Positions 17,440-28,800 of a DNA stretch of 64,000 nt are shown here, piece after piece. The notes beneath the pieces are model-generated. The model was not told the origin of the DNA. It made no database searches and saw only the letters and a program-made list of their open reading frames with translations. Each line of letters starts with the position of its first letter. Position 1 is the first letter of the stretch. The DNA is from Hyphomicrobiales bacterium (lineage in GTDB: Bacteria > Pseudomonadota > Alphaproteobacteria > Rhizobiales > Rhizobiaceae). Made by a program: the position numbers and the translations under genes. The stretch spans positions 1 to 64,000 of the forward strand of contig UCIV01000010.1 in NCBI GenBank assembly GCA_900472575.1, read 5' to 3'.

Positions 17440-18801
17440 TTAACCGCTAAGCAGGGCCTGCATTGTTTTTGCGAAGTGTTTCCGGATCTTGTCTCGTGCT
17501 ACGTGCCGGCCGTTGACGACCTTCTTGTTCCCTGCAGCCCAGACGCTTTCGACTGTGACATCTCCACCGAAAATCCAGTTATCAAGCAGGCTGTCCTCTG
17601 CGAGATAGGAGGCATTGCCGGTATCGAGAGCAACGATATCGGCGGGGGCGCCTGCAGCCAGCCCCGCCTTCGTCGCAAGAGCCTGTGCCCCGCCATAAAT
17701 AGCCGCGTCGAAAAGTCGGCGACCGGTTGATCCGTTCGGTGCCGCAATGACGTTGCGGGCGCGATGAGCGAGACGTTGCGAATATTCGAGCTGGCGCAAT
17801 TCGCCCGCGAGAGAAATCTGCACGTTGGAATCCGACCCGACGCCGAAGCGGCCGCCCTTTGAAAGGAATGCGGAGGCTGCGAACGTACCGTCACCGAGAT
17901 TGGCCTCGGTGATCGGGCAGAGACCGGCGACCGCGCCGCTTGTGGCCATATTCGCCACTTCCTGATCCGTCAGGTGGGTGGCGTGGATCAGGCACCAGCG
18001 ATCATCGACCGGAGCATGATCCAGCAGCCATTCGACCGGGCGCGCACCGGACCATGCGATACAGTCCTCCACTTCCTTGGTCTGTTCGGCGATATGGATA
18101 TGCACGGGGCCGCCTTCGGCCAAGGGCAAAATAGCGGTCAGCTCGGCAGGTGTTACGGCGCGCAGGCTGTGCGGTGCTATGCCGAGCTGCATGCCGGGTA
18201 GTGAGGCCTGCATTGTCCGGCAAGCCTCCATCAGTCGGCCAAAACTGTCTGTCGAATTGATGAAACGGCGCTGGCCGTCGATCGGAGCCTGTCCGCCGAA
18301 GCCGGAATGTGCATAAAAGACCGGCAGCAAGGTCAGGCCGATGCCGGTCTGGGCACTCGCCGCAGCAATCCGCTCGGCATGTTCGGCGATGTTGGCATAA
18401 AGCGAGCCATCGCGGTCGTGATGCAGATAGTGGAACTCACCGACGCGGCAGAAGCCGGCCTCGAGCATTTCCATATAGAGCTGTGCCGCAACCGCTTCGA
18501 TCTGTTCCGGCGTCATCTGCAGGGCAAAACGATACATCAGCGCGCGCCAGCTCCAAAAACTGTCGTCGGTCGGTCCGCGAAGTTCGGCCAAGCCGGACAT
18601 GGCGCGCTGGAATGCGTGGCTGTGAAGATTGCTCATGGCAGGGACGAGAACCGAATGACGCTCGTCGGTCGCCTTGGCGTCAACGCCGATATCGATATCC
18701 GAGATAATCCCGCCCGTGATCGAGATGCGCACATTGGAAGCCCATCCCTGAGGCAGGAGTGCCGAGCCTGCATGAAGCGTCGAAGCAGCCGAATTAGTCA
18801 T
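17440..18801 (-). CDS. hutF: Formimidoylglutamate deiminase
   Basis: A 453-residue amidohydrolase-superfamily protein. Metal-site motifs LHSHAFQRAMSG, HIHIAEQTKE and HATHLTD, followed by GVGSDSNVQISL, are the HutF pattern. HutF converts N-formimidoyl-L-glutamate to N-formyl-L-glutamate plus ammonia in the five-step histidine route. The start at MTNSAAST is chosen because the upstream in-frame extension would cross the operator region. It is divergent from hutIHUD. No hutG (formylglutamate amidohydrolase) follows it. Confidence 0.93.
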   Translation of the reverse strand: MTNSAASTLHAGSALLPQGWASNVRISITGGIISDIDIGVDAKATDERHSVLVPAMSNLHSHAFQRAMSGLAELRGPTDDSFWSWRALMYRFALQMTPEQIEAVAAQLYMEMLEAGFCRVGEFHYLHHDRDGSLYANIAEHAERIAAASAQTGIGLTLLPVFYAHSGFGGQAPIDGQRRFINSTDSFGRLMEACRTMQASLPGMQLGIAPHSLRAVTPAELTAILPLAEGGPVHIHIAEQTKEVEDCIAWSGARPVEWLLDHAPVDDRWCLIHATHLTDQEVANMATSGAVAGLCPITEANLGDGTFAASAFLSKGGRFGVGSDSNVQISLAGELRQLEYSQRLAHRARNVIAAPNGSTGRRLFDAAIYGGAQALATKAGLAAGAPADIVALDTGNASYLAEDSLLDNWIFGGDVTVESVWAAGNKKVVNGRHVARDKIRKHFAKTMQALLSG

Positions 18802-18839
18802 GATTGCCGGTCCGTCGTTGGATTGTCTGATCACGGGTG

Positions 18840-18857
18840 TATCTTCAGGTGAAGATA
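18840..18857. promoter_or_regulatory. Inverted repeat in the hutF-hutI spacer
   Basis: TATCTTCA and TGAAGATA form perfect eight-base arms around a GG. It lies 38 bases upstream of the hutF start and 22 bases from the HutC-like site. It could be a second regulator's operator (for instance nitrogen or carbon control) or a transcript hairpin; the sequence alone does not decide. Confidence 0.45.
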
Positions 18858-18879
18858 AGCGCTTGCCAAGATGGCTATT

Positions 18880-18891
18880 ATGTATATACAT
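18880..18891. promoter_or_regulatory. HutC-like operator
   Basis: ATGTATATACAT is a perfect 12-base palindrome containing the TGTATATACA core typical of HutC (GntR-family) sites, placed between the divergent hutF and hutI starts. HutC represses hut genes and is released by urocanate. The distance to hutI is 27 bases, compatible with blocking its promoter. No hutC gene is in this window, so the repressor must be encoded elsewhere. Confidence 0.7.
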
Positions 18892-18918
18892 GTTTACCCA
18901 TAATGAAAGGCGCAATCA

Positions 18919-20208
18919 ATGTGCGGGAACGAAAACTTGGGCAGTGTTTCTTCCAGTCATTCCGAGTCTCATGCGGGCATCACGGTGTGGACAAATGCGC
19001 ATCTGGCGACCCTTGCCGAGGGCACGAATGGGCTTGGCGTCATCGAGAATGGCGCGATCGCGGCCAAGGATGGGCGGATCGTATTCGTCGGCGCTGAGGT
19101 CGATCTACCGGCGGATCTGAACGCTGATGCCTCGATCATCGATTGCCAGGGACGCTGGATCACGCCCGGCCTGATCGATTGCCATACGCATATCGTCTTC
19201 GGCGGTGATCGCGCGATGGAATTCGAGATGCGGCTCGAAGGTGCGACCTATGAGGAAGTTGCGCGCGCAGGCGGCGGTATCGTTTCCTCCGTCAAGGCAA
19301 CCAATGCGCTTTCCGTCGAAGGCTTGGTCAAGGCGGCGCTGCCGCGCGTCGATACGCTGCTTGCCGAAGCTGTCTCGACGCTTGAGATCAAGTCCGGTTA
19401 CGGGCTTTCGATCGAAGGTGAGCTCAACATGCTGCGCGCCGCGCGCGCGCTGGAAAAGGTTCGCCCCGTTCGCGTCGTGACCTCCTATCTCGCAGCCCAC
19501 GCGACGCCGGTCGAATACAGGGGTCGCAACAGCGATTACATTACCGATATCGTGCTGCCGGGCATGCACAAGGCGCATGCCGAAGGCCTGATCGATGCCG
19601 TCGACGGATTTTGCGAAGGTATCGCCTTTTCGGTCGAGGAGATGGCCCGTGTCTTCGACCACGCCAAGGCGCTCGGCATTCCGGTAAAACTGCATGCCGA
19701 ACAGTTGTCGAACCTTGGCGGGGCAAAGATGGCGGCGTCCTATGGCGCGCTGTCTGCCGATCATCTGGAATATCTCGATGCCGAGAGCGCTGCCGCGATG
19801 GCCGAGGCGGGCACCGTGGCTGTCATTCTGCCCGGCGCATTCTATGCCATCAATGAAACGCAGAAGCCGCCGATCCAGACGTTGCGCGATGCCGGTGTGA
19901 AGCTAGCAATCGCTACCGACTGCAATCCCGGCACCTCTCCGCTGACATCATTGCTTCTGACGATGAACATGTCGGCAACGCTGTTCCGCCTGACGGTGGA
20001 TGAGTGCATTGCCGGCGCGACCCGTGAAGCGGCCCGCGCGCTCGGACTTCTGAGCCAAACAGGCACTTTGGAGGTCGGCAGGTCCGCCGATCTTGCCATC
20101 TGGAACATCCATCGCCCTGCGGAACTCGTCTATCGCATCGGCTTCAATCCGCTCCATTCCCGCATCTTCAAAGGCCAGACCATCAGGGGCCAGCAGGTAT
20201 CCGCATGA
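18919..20208 (+). CDS. hutI: Imidazolonepropionase
   Basis: A 429-residue zinc/iron amidohydrolase with the HutI motifs [43 protein letters not shown] and [11 protein letters not shown]. It opens 4-imidazolone-5-propanoate to N-formimidoyl-L-glutamate. The N terminus is about 20 residues longer than most before the TNAHLATL strand, and the ribosome site (AAAGG) is modest, so a slightly later start is possible. Its stop overlaps the hutH start (ATGA). Confidence 0.95.
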   Translation: MCGNENLGSVSSSHSESHAGITVWTNAHLATLAEGTNGLGVIENGAIAAKDGRIVFVGAEVDLPADLNADASIIDCQGRWITPGLIDCHTHIVFGGDRAMEFEMRLEGATYEEVARAGGGIVSSVKATNALSVEGLVKAALPRVDTLLAEAVSTLEIKSGYGLSIEGELNMLRAARALEKVRPVRVVTSYLAAHATPVEYRGRNSDYITDIVLPGMHKAHAEGLIDAVDGFCEGIAFSVEEMARVFDHAKALGIPVKLHAEQLSNLGGAKMAASYGALSADHLEYLDAESAAAMAEAGTVAVILPGAFYAINETQKPPIQTLRDAGVKLAIATDCNPGTSPLTSLLLTMNMSATLFRLTVDECIAGATREAARALGLLSQTGTLEVGRSADLAIWNIHRPAELVYRIGFNPLHSRIFKGQTIRGQQVSA

Positions 20209-21740
20209 CGATCACGCTTCATCCGGGCAGCGTTCCGCTTGCCGATCTCGCAAATATCTATTGGAACAACGAACCGGCCGTTCTCGATCGATCCTTTGAT
20301 GCGGGCATCGAGAAGGGCGCTCGTCGCATCGCCGAGATCGCCGCCGGCAACGCGCCGGTCTATGGGATCAATACCGGCTTCGGCAAGCTCGCCTCGATCA
20401 AGATCGACGCGGCCGATCTCGCCACCCTGCAGCGCAATCTCATCCTGTCGCATTGCTGCGGCATCGGTGCGCCGCTGCCGGAAAACGTCGTGCGGCTGAT
20501 CATGGCGCTGAAGCTGATTTCGCTCGGCCGCGGCGCTTCGGGCGTTCGGCTGGATCTGGTGCGGCTGATCGAGGGCATGCTGGCAAAGGGCGTCATCCCG
20601 GTCATCCCTGAAAAGGGCTCGGTCGGCGCTTCCGGCGACCTCGCACCGCTTGCCCATATGGCAGCCTCGATGATGGGCGAGGGGGAAGCCTTTTTCGCCG
20701 GTGAGCGGATGGCTTCCGCCGATGCGCTTTCAAAGGCGGGTCTTACACCGGTCGTGCTCGCCGCCAAGGAAGGGCTGGCGCTGATCAACGGCACACAGAC
20801 TTCTACCGCGCTGGCGCTTGCCGGCCTGTTCCGTGCCCATCGCGCCGCACAGACCGCACTGGTTACCGGCGCTCTGTCCACCGATGCAGCAATGGGGTCT
20901 TCCGCTCCCTTCCATCCGGACATCCATACGCTGCGCGGTCACAAGGGGCAGATCGATGCCGGTGCCGCGCTGCGCCAGCTTCTGTCCGGTTCCGAAATCC
21001 GCGAAAGCCATATCGAAGGCGACGAGCGTGTGCAGGATCCCTATTGCATCCGCTGCCAGCCGCAGGTGGATGGCGCCTGCCTCGACCTGTTGCGACAGGT
21101 CGCCCGCACGCTGGAAATCGAAGCCAATGCGGTGACCGACAATCCGCTGGTTCTTTCCGATAACGAAGTCGTTTCAGGCGGCAATTTCCACGCAGAGCCG
21201 GTTGCCTTCGCCGCCGATCAGACGGCGCTTGCCATCTGCGAAATCGGCGCGATTGCCCAGCGCCGTGTAGCGCTTCTGGTCGATCCCGCCCTGTCTTATG
21301 GCCTGCCGGCGTTTCTCTCGAAAAAACCGGGCCTGAATTCCGGCCTGATGATCGCCGAAGTCACGTCTGCCGCGCTGATGAGCGAAAACAAGCAGATGTC
21401 GCATCCGGCCTCGGTGGATTCGACACCGACTTCCGCCAACCAGGAAGACCATGTGTCCATGGCCTGCCATGGTGCCCGCCGCCTGCTGGCGATGACCGAA
21501 AACCTGTTCGGCATTCTCGGCATCGAGGCGCTTGCCGCGGTTCAGGGTGTCGAACTGCGCGGTCCGCTGAAGACCAGCCCGGAGTTGAAAAAGGCCTTGG
21601 CAGTGCTGCGCGCCGCCGTTCCGTCGCTCGAAGACGATCGCTACATGGCGCCGGATCTTGCCGCTGCGAGTGCGCTCGTTGCAACCGGCGCGCTCGCCTC
21701 TGCCATCTCTGCCGGCATCCTGCCGGTGCTCGATATCTGA
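20205..21740 (+). CDS. hutH: Histidine ammonia-lyase
   Basis: A 511-residue aromatic ammonia-lyase. The self-forming MIO cofactor triad is Ala142-Ser143-Gly144 in [15 protein letters not shown], the same position as in the Pseudomonas enzyme. The substrate-binding [11 protein letters not shown] and the QDxxS-type [16 protein letters not shown] loop are intact. It deaminates L-histidine to trans-urocanate. Four-base overlap with hutI and 28 bases to hutU indicate one operon. Confidence 0.97.
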   Translation: MTITLHPGSVPLADLANIYWNNEPAVLDRSFDAGIEKGARRIAEIAAGNAPVYGINTGFGKLASIKIDAADLATLQRNLILSHCCGIGAPLPENVVRLIMALKLISLGRGASGVRLDLVRLIEGMLAKGVIPVIPEKGSVGASGDLAPLAHMAASMMGEGEAFFAGERMASADALSKAGLTPVVLAAKEGLALINGTQTSTALALAGLFRAHRAAQTALVTGALSTDAAMGSSAPFHPDIHTLRGHKGQIDAGAALRQLLSGSEIRESHIEGDERVQDPYCIRCQPQVDGACLDLLRQVARTLEIEANAVTDNPLVLSDNEVVSGGNFHAEPVAFAADQTALAICEIGAIAQRRVALLVDPALSYGLPAFLSKKPGLNSGLMIAEVTSAALMSENKQMSHPASVDSTPTSANQEDHVSMACHGARRLLAMTENLFGILGIEALAAVQGVELRGPLKTSPELKKALAVLRAAVPSLEDDRYMAPDLAAASALVATGALASAISAGILPVLDI

Positions 21741-21768
21741 TTGCAGAAGAACAACGGGAACAGAAGTC

Positions 21769-23454
21769 ATGACCAATCCGCGCCACAACATCCGCGACGT
21801 CCGCTCCCCGCGGGGGCCAGAACTCACTGCCAAGAGCTGGACGACCGAAGCGCCGCTTCGCATGCTGATGAACAATCTCGATCCGGACGTGGCCGAGAAC
21901 CCGCATGAACTGGTCGTCTATGGCGGCATCGGCCGCGCGGCCCGCACCTGGGACGACTTTGACAAGATCGCGGCAACGCTGAAGACGCTGACCGAGGAAG
22001 AGACGCTGCTTGTTCAGTCCGGCAAGCCGGTCGGCGTGTTCCGCACCCACAAGGATGCGCCGCGTGTGCTGATCGCCAATTCCAACCTCGTGCCGCATTG
22101 GGCGACCTGGGACCATTTCAACGAACTGGATAAGAAGGGGCTGGCCATGTACGGCCAGATGACTGCCGGTTCGTGGATCTATATCGGTACGCAGGGCATC
22201 GTGCAGGGTACCTACGAAACCTTCGTCGAGGCGGGCCGCCAGCATTATGACGGCAGCCTCAAGGACAAGTGGATCCTGACCGGCGGCCTCGGCGGCATGG
22301 GCGGCGCCCAGCCGCTTGCCGCCGTGATGGCCGGCGCCTGCTGCCTTGCGGTCGAATGCGACGAGACCCGCATCGATTTTCGCCTGCGCACCCGTTACGT
22401 CGATGCCAAGGCGAAGACGCTGGACGAAGCGCTTGCGATGATCGCCGAATGGACGGCCAAGGGCGAAGCAAAATCCGTCGGTCTGCTCGGCAACGCCGCC
22501 GAAATCTTTCCGGAACTGGTCAAGCGGATGCAGGCCGGTGGCCCGCGTCCCGATATCGTTACCGACCAGACCTCGGCGCATGACCCGCGCAACGGTTACC
22601 TGCCGATCGGTTGGACCGTGGAGGAGGCCAAGGCCAGGCGCGAGAGTGATCCGAAATCGGTTGAAGTCGCTGCCCGCGCCTCGATGAAGGCGCATGTCGA
22701 GGCCATGGTCGCCTTCTGGGATGCCGGTGTGCCGACGCTGGACTATGGCAACAATATTCGCCAGGTGGCTAAGGACGAGGGACTGGAAAATGCCTTCGCC
22801 TTCCCGGGCTTCGTGCCGGCCTATATCCGCCCGCTCTTCTGCCGCGGCATCGGCCCGTTCCGCTGGGCCGCACTCTCCGGCGATCCGGAGGATATCTACA
22901 AGACCGACGCCAAGGTGAAGGAACTGCTGCCGGACAACAAGCACCTGCATAACTGGCTGGACATGGCGAAGGAGCGCATCGCGTTTCAGGGGCTCCCGGC
23001 CCGCATTTGCTGGGTGGGTCTCGGTGATCGCCACAAGCTCGGCCTCGCCTTCAACGAAATGGTCCGCAATGGCGAGCTTTCCGCCCCGATCGTCATCGGC
23101 CGCGATCATCTCGACAGTGGCTCGGTCGCGTCGCCGAACCGTGAGACGGAAGCGATGAAGGATGGATCGGATGCCGTCTCCGACTGGCCACTGCTCAATG
23201 CGCTCCTGAATACCGCATCGGGCGCCACATGGGTGTCGCTGCATCACGGCGGCGGCGTCGGCATGGGCTATTCGCAGCATTCCGGCATGGTGATCTGCGC
23301 TGACGGGTCGGAAGATGCCGAGCGCCGTCTGGAGCGAGTGCTGTGGAATGACCCGGCGACCGGCGTCATGCGCCACGCGGATGCGGGATATGAGATCGCC
23401 GTTGAATGCGCGACCGAAAAGGGATTGCGTCTCCCTGGCATCCTCGGAAACTGA
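21769..23454 (+). CDS. hutU: Urocanate hydratase
   Basis: A 561-residue urocanase, the normal family length. It begins [22 protein letters not shown] and carries the NAD-binding [14 protein letters not shown] stretch, the conserved [17 protein letters not shown] segment with the catalytic cysteine, and [17 protein letters not shown]. It hydrates urocanate to imidazolonepropionate. The ATG is chosen after hutH ends; earlier in-frame codons lie inside hutH. Confidence 0.97.
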   Translation: MTNPRHNIRDVRSPRGPELTAKSWTTEAPLRMLMNNLDPDVAENPHELVVYGGIGRAARTWDDFDKIAATLKTLTEEETLLVQSGKPVGVFRTHKDAPRVLIANSNLVPHWATWDHFNELDKKGLAMYGQMTAGSWIYIGTQGIVQGTYETFVEAGRQHYDGSLKDKWILTGGLGGMGGAQPLAAVMAGACCLAVECDETRIDFRLRTRYVDAKAKTLDEALAMIAEWTAKGEAKSVGLLGNAAEIFPELVKRMQAGGPRPDIVTDQTSAHDPRNGYLPIGWTVEEAKARRESDPKSVEVAARASMKAHVEAMVAFWDAGVPTLDYGNNIRQVAKDEGLENAFAFPGFVPAYIRPLFCRGIGPFRWAALSGDPEDIYKTDAKVKELLPDNKHLHNWLDMAKERIAFQGLPARICWVGLGDRHKLGLAFNEMVRNGELSAPIVIGRDHLDSGSVASPNRETEAMKDGSDAVSDWPLLNALLNTASGATWVSLHHGGGVGMGYSQHSGMVICADGSEDAERRLERVLWNDPATGVMRHADAGYEIAVECATEKGLRLPGILGN

Positions 23455-23458
23455 GCCG

Positions 23459-24031
23459 ATGCGCATTCTTCGTGCAGGCGACCACGAGCGCATGCCGTGG
23501 AAGAACGGCAAGGGAGAGACGGTCGAGATCGCCGTCTTTCCTGAAAGCGCGAACGTCGACACATTCGACTGGCGCATCAGCATGGCGCCGGTCGTGTCCG
23601 ATGGCCTGTTCTCCATCTTTCCGGGCATTGACCGGACGCTGAGCATCCTGACCGGGGATGGCATGATGCTTTCGGTCGAAGGCATGGCGTCGACGATACT
23701 TGGCCGTAAATCTATGCCGTTTTCGTTTGCGGGTGATGCCAAGACCGAAGCCGTGCTTCAGGAAGGGCCGATTACCGATCTGAATGTGATGACCCGGCGC
23801 GGGCGCTTTTCGCATCGTGTGACACGGGCAGAGCACGGCGGCGAGATCGGGTTCTCTGCTGAGGCGACACTCGTCATCCTCGTTGTGACGGGCAAGGCGC
23901 AGGTGTCACAGGTCGAGCTTGGCCCGCTCGACGCCGTGATCCTTGATAATCCGGCAGATAGCCGTGACTTGAGGCTTGAGACCCAAGAGCCCTGTTTCGT
24001 CATCGAGATCTTCGCGTCCGCGAGCCACTGA
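23459..24031 (+). CDS. hutD: HutD family protein
   Basis: A 190-residue cupin-like protein with the HutD hallmarks: MPWKNGKGETVEIAVFP near the N terminus, WRISMAPVVSDGLFSIFPGIDRTL and the DLNVMTRRGRF segment. HutD supports fitness on histidine or urocanate; a role as a governor of hut induction by binding formylglutamate has been proposed for Pseudomonas. It begins four bases after hutU and is the last gene of the operon. Confidence 0.92.
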   Translation: MRILRAGDHERMPWKNGKGETVEIAVFPESANVDTFDWRISMAPVVSDGLFSIFPGIDRTLSILTGDGMMLSVEGMASTILGRKSMPFSFAGDAKTEAVLQEGPITDLNVMTRRGRFSHRVTRAEHGGEIGFSAEATLVILVVTGKAQVSQVELGPLDAVILDNPADSRDLRLETQEPCFVIEIFASASH

Positions 24032-24063
24032 CCTGTCAGGCTCGCAACCGCATAAGTCAGCCG

Positions 24064-25800
24064 TCAGTAGACGTCGCGGAGATACCGCTTGTCCTTCTTC
24101 AGGCCGGCCAGATAGTCCGCTGCCTTTTCCGCGGTCATGCCGCCATGTTCGGCGATGATCTCACCGAGCGCAGTGTCGACATCGCGGGCCATGCGGCTGG
24201 CATCGCCGCAGACGTAGAAGGAGGCACCGTCTTCCAGCCAGGAAAACAGCGCCTTGCCGTTTTCCTTCATCCGCGTCTGGACATAGATCTTGGCATCCTG
24301 ATCGCGCGAGAAAGCGAGATCGAGGCGGGTCAGTAGGCCGTCGCGGCTCATCGTCGAAAGCTCGTCTTCATAGATGAAGTCGCTTTCGCGGCGTTGGTCA
24401 CCGAAGAACAGCCAGTTGCGGCCCTTTGCCCCGCGGGCACGACGTTCCTGCAGGAAGGCGCGGAAAGGGGCAATTCCGGTGCCGGGACCGACCATGATCA
24501 TCGGCGCATCGTCATTGCCGGGCACGCGAAAAGCCTTGTTCGGCGAGACGAAAATGCCTGCGGAGGCACCCTCAGTCACCCGATCCGCCATATAGGTCGA
24601 GCAGACACCGCCGCGATCGCGGTTGGCAGCGTGATAACGGACGCTTGCAACGGTGAGATGGACGCTACCTTCTGCCTCTTTCGGGCTGGACGAGATCGAA
24701 TAGGCGCGATGTTGAAGCGGCTTCAGAAGATTGATGAACTCGCTTGCAGTCAGGCTGCCTTGCGGAATGAGTGAGATCAGGTCGAGCGTGTCCTTGCTCC
24801 ACAGAAACGCATCGAGCGCTTCCTTGTCGCCATTGCGGACGACATGGGTGAGTTCCTCGTGGCCGGCACGGCGTTCGACTTCGGCAATCAGGTCGCGCGA
24901 CGGCGTCGAGATTTCATATTGGGTCGAGAGCCGCGCGCCGAGTGAGGCACCGCTGATTTCTGTTTCGGCCGCAGCGCCGAGCCTTGCGATCAGCAGATCG
25001 ACCAGTGCCGGATCGTTGACCGGCATGACACCGAGCGCATCACCTGCTTCGTAAACGAGACCACTATCTGCCAGATCGAATTCGAAATGACGGATTTCCT
25101 TGGTCGAAGCTGCCCCGGAGAGGCGGCGATTGACCGCCATTGTCGAGACGTAAGGGTTCTTACGGCTCCAGCCGGTTTGTTCTCGTGATGGTGCCGTCGC
25201 GGTGGCTGCGCCGGCGACCGGCTTTTCGGCCGCAAGCGGCAGGGTTTCGCCAAACCATGCGGCAGCGGCATCCTCGAAATCGATATCGCAATCTAGACGG
25301 GTGGCGATACGCGTGGCGCCGAGCTGTTCGAGGCGTGTGTCGATCAACTTGCCCGCCTGGCAGAAGCCGTCATAGCCGGTATCGCCAAGAGCCAAGACGG
25401 CGAACTTCATGCCCTCGAGACGCGGCGCGGTATCGGCGGACAATGCCTCCCAGAAAAGCTGGGCATTGTCCGGCATCTCGCCCTCGCCATAGGTGGAGGT
25501 GACGATCACCACATGGCGCATTGCCGCGAGCGCTTCCATCTCGATATCGTCGAGGCCGCGCACCTCCGGCGCCATCCCGAGGCCTTTGGCGGAAGCGGCG
25601 GCATCCATGGCCAGATTTTCGGAATTGCCGGTCTGGGTGCCGTAAAGGATATGGATCGGCTGCGCGGCACTAGAAGCCGGAGCGCTGGCGGTATTTTCAC
25701 CAGCGATGAGGCGCGAATTGAGGCCGGCCATGAAACCGGACAGCCAGGCGCGCTGTTCGCCGTTGAAGGGAGCGTCCTCGGGGATATGCGGGATCATCAT
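24064..25800 (-). CDS. CysJ-like diflavin reductase (sulfite reductase flavoprotein alpha-like)
   Basis: A 578-residue diflavin reductase. It has an N-terminal EQRAWLSGFMAGL helix typical of CysJ, a flavodoxin domain binding FMN (TQTGNS at 55-60, STYGEGEMPDNA, LALGDTGYDGFC), an FAD domain (RAYSISSSP) and an NADPH domain (VGPGTGIAPFRAF), ending KRYLRDVY as in CysJ. It should carry electrons NADPH-FAD-FMN to a partner. No CysI hemoprotein is present. The gene starts ten bases after the GltB-like stop, so the natural partner is that enzyme; this is inference. A role in sulfite reduction with a distant CysI is the alternative. Confidence 0.85.
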   Translation of the reverse strand: MMIPHIPEDAPFNGEQRAWLSGFMAGLNSRLIAGENTASAPASSAAQPIHILYGTQTGNSENLAMDAAASAKGLGMAPEVRGLDDIEMEALAAMRHVVIVTSTYGEGEMPDNAQLFWEALSADTAPRLEGMKFAVLALGDTGYDGFCQAGKLIDTRLEQLGATRIATRLDCDIDFEDAAAAWFGETLPLAAEKPVAGAATATAPSREQTGWSRKNPYVSTMAVNRRLSGAASTKEIRHFEFDLADSGLVYEAGDALGVMPVNDPALVDLLIARLGAAAETEISGASLGARLSTQYEISTPSRDLIAEVERRAGHEELTHVVRNGDKEALDAFLWSKDTLDLISLIPQGSLTASEFINLLKPLQHRAYSISSSPKEAEGSVHLTVASVRYHAANRDRGGVCSTYMADRVTEGASAGIFVSPNKAFRVPGNDDAPMIMVGPGTGIAPFRAFLQERRARGAKGRNWLFFGDQRRESDFIYEDELSTMSRDGLLTRLDLAFSRDQDAKIYVQTRMKENGKALFSWLEDGASFYVCGDASRMARDVDTALGEIIAEHGGMTAEKAADYLAGLKKDKRYLRDVY

Positions 25801-25810
25801 CGGCACGGTC

Positions 25811-28800
25811 TCAGGCTCTGGCTGTTGCAAGGCCACCGACGGCCTTGGCTGCAAAGAGCTCCTCGAAGCTCGGGATGCGTCCGATCCGGTCGCGGTTGCT
25901 TTCCGTCTGCTGGATGATCCAGCCATAGGTGCCGGGGCTGTCGATCGACAGCGTGTTGCGGCCGGCGAGCGCTTGGCGATAATCCGAAAGCCGCTTTTCG
26001 GAGACGAGAACCGCAAGGCCCTGGTCGTCGTAATCGGCAATCGCCTCGCGGGCATAACGCGACAGTTTCTGCATCAGCGCGAAATCCTCGGTCAGGATCA
26101 GGTTGCGCACCGCCTTTTCGACCGCCGGTTCGGACGGGCCGAGTGCGTTGGGAACCCGCGCCATCGCAAGCGACTGCGCCATGGAAAGCACCGTGTAGTT
26201 GTTGATGAGCGTGAACATCTCTTCGGTGTCCGTCTCACCATGGCCGGGAGCCTTGCCGTTCAATATCGGCTTGCCATCGCGATAGGCGAGCTTGAACTTG
26301 CGCACCTGATGGCCGGCAAGTGCGGTCGACAGTTCCTCGATCAGGTCCTTGCGGCTCTTGGCCTTCAGGATGGCATCGCTATCCTGATAGAGGAGCAGTG
26401 CGCGCGGCAGGCAATAGACGAAATTCGAGCGTTCGCTTTCGAAGTTTTCGAGCAGCCAGCGCGCCTTTTCCGATCCCGTCGCTTCCACATGCCATTGCAG
26501 CATCATGCGGATCGCGTCGGCGTGGAAGGCCACATAAGGGTCGGTCGGATCGGCGATCGAGCCGATCAGGATGGAATCGTGGCTCATCTTCTTCGGCAGG
26601 TCGCGATAGGGATCGTACTGATAGAAGAAGCCGCCGCTCATGCCGTTGCCGACGCCCTTGCCGAAGGAGCCGAGATTGAGGACGGCGCCGTTGGTCATGT
26701 ATTCGCAGCAGAAATCGCCAACGCCTTCGACGACCGCGGTGGAGCCGGAATTGCGCACGGCAAACCGGTCGCCCGCCTGGCCTTCGACGAAGAGGCGGCC
26801 GCCGGTTGCACCGAACAGGGCGAAATTGCCGATCAGCACGTTGCCGCCTGCCTCGACCGAACCGCCGCCCGGCGAACGAACGGAGATCGTGCCGCCATTG
26901 GCGCTCTTAGCCACGCCGTCATTGCAGGTGCCGGTATGTGTCAGCATCATGCCGTCGTTGCAGAATGCGCCATAGGACTGGCCGGCGGAGCCGGATGTGG
27001 CGATCTTGACCGAACCCGCATCGAGGAAACGGCGACCGCGCTTGTCCTGCCGCACCGCCGGAAGATGACGTGTCTCGTCCTCGCTCAGTTCGTGGTTCAG
27101 CATCCGCTCGATATCGACCGCCAGCTGGCCGCCGACGCTCTTGTTGCGGTTGTTGAGATGCTGGTTGCCGCCAAGCTCGACCACCGGCAGGCCGCCGTCG
27201 ATCAATGCCGAGCGCACCATGTCGATGAAGGCATCATCGACTGCGTAATCCTTTTCCATATAGACCGGATCGGTGATCTTCACCTCCTCGACCACCTGCA
27301 GCATCGCGCGGAGGTCAAGCTGCCCGACGCTGGACGGGTGATCGAGAAGGTGAAGAAGGTCGCTGCGTCCCCGCGCTTCGCGAAGAGACCGGAAGCCGAG
27401 GGACGCGAGGATTTCGCGGGTTTCATGGGCGATGTTCAGGAGATACTGCGCCAGCGCCCGTGGGTCGCCGTCAAACACTTCGGCATTGGTGGTGAGGCCC
27501 GCCGGGCACTTGATGTTGCAGTTCTTCGCCATGACGCATTTCAGCATCATCAGCGCCGTCGTACCGAATTCAAAACTGTCGCCGCCGAGTAGGGCGGACT
27601 TTACCACGTCGCTGGCGGTCTGGTGCGCGCCGGAGCAACGCAGCAGCACCTTCTGGCGCAACCCGTTGGCGCAGAGCGCCTGATGCACTTCGGCAATGCC
27701 GATTTCAGCGGCGCGGCCGGTGTATTTGAGGCTGGTGACGGCAGCCGCCCCGGTACCGCCGGTATTGCCGGCGACGTTGATGACATCGGCACCCGCCTTG
27801 GCGACGCCGACGGCGATCGTGCCGATACCTTCCGACGAGACGAGCTTGACGATGACGCGCACGCGCGCCGCCTTGCAGTCGTGGATGAGCTGCGCCAGAT
27901 CCTCGATCGAATAGGTATCGTGATGCGGTGGCGGCGAGACCAGTTCGACGCCCGGCGTGCCGCCGCGCGCCGCAGCGATCTCGACCGTCACCTTGGCGGC
28001 AGGCAGCTGTCCGCCTTCGCCGGGCTTTGCGCCCTGGCCGATCTTGATTTCCAGCTCATCCAGCATCGGATCGGCGAGGTAACCTGCCCAGATGCCGAAA
28101 CGGCCTGACGCGAACTGCTTGATGCGCGAGGCACGGATCGTGCCGTAACGGGAAATATGTTCGCCGCCTTCGCCGGAATTCGACATGCCGCCGACCATGT
28201 TGGTGCCGTGGGCGACGGCTTCGTGAGCGGTTGCCACCAGCGCACCATGGCTCATGGCGCCCGATGCGAGAAGCGGCGTGATTTCGCTCGCCGGCTGAAC
28301 CTCATCGAGCGCAATGCCGGTGGGGGCGGTGCCGAGAAGCTTCAGGTAAGCGAGAGCCTGGCCGCTCGCGTGGACGGCAAGCGCACCGCCTTCCAGCCAA
28401 TGGCCGAGGATATCTGCGCCGAAGCGGACGACGAGCGACTGGCCGAGCGCTGCAAGCCGGGCAAGATCGCCGCCCTGCGGACCGGTCAGGGTCAGGCGGA
28501 AGACATCGTCGGGTAAGGCCTCGCAGCACAGTCCACGCACGAGGAAGCTGTTGTTCCCCTTGCGGGAAAACCGCTTCATCTCCTTGCGGAAATCGTCCGG
28601 TGAGGTCGCGTAGGTGACATCTGCCGGGAAGGCCAGCACGTCGCGAAGAGCGGCGGGACGACGGGCGCGTTCTTCTGCCATCATCCGGGCGAAGGAACGG
28701 TAACCGGGCGTGATGGTGAAACGGTCGATCGCTTCGGAAGACAGGCGGTCGTAGCTCGTGTTGGTATAGGCCGCGTCGTCGATGCCGAAAGCGTCGTCGA

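Noticed and set aside
21361..23742. Very long open frame (793 codons) on the minus strand
   Set aside because: It lies antisense to hutH and hutU, whose products match their families over full length. Its translation is rich in Arg, His and Asp with no domain, as expected from the complement of a GC-rich gene.
24064..25800. Straight annotation as sulfite reductase CysJ
   Set aside because: Similarity is clear but no CysI or other sulfate assimilation gene is present, and the gene follows a GltB-like gene by ten bases. I keep the family name and leave the partner open.
25706..27592. Open frame of 628 codons on the plus strand
   Set aside because: Antisense to the GltB-like gene. No recognisable domain, and the low-complexity composition mirrors codon bias of the real gene.
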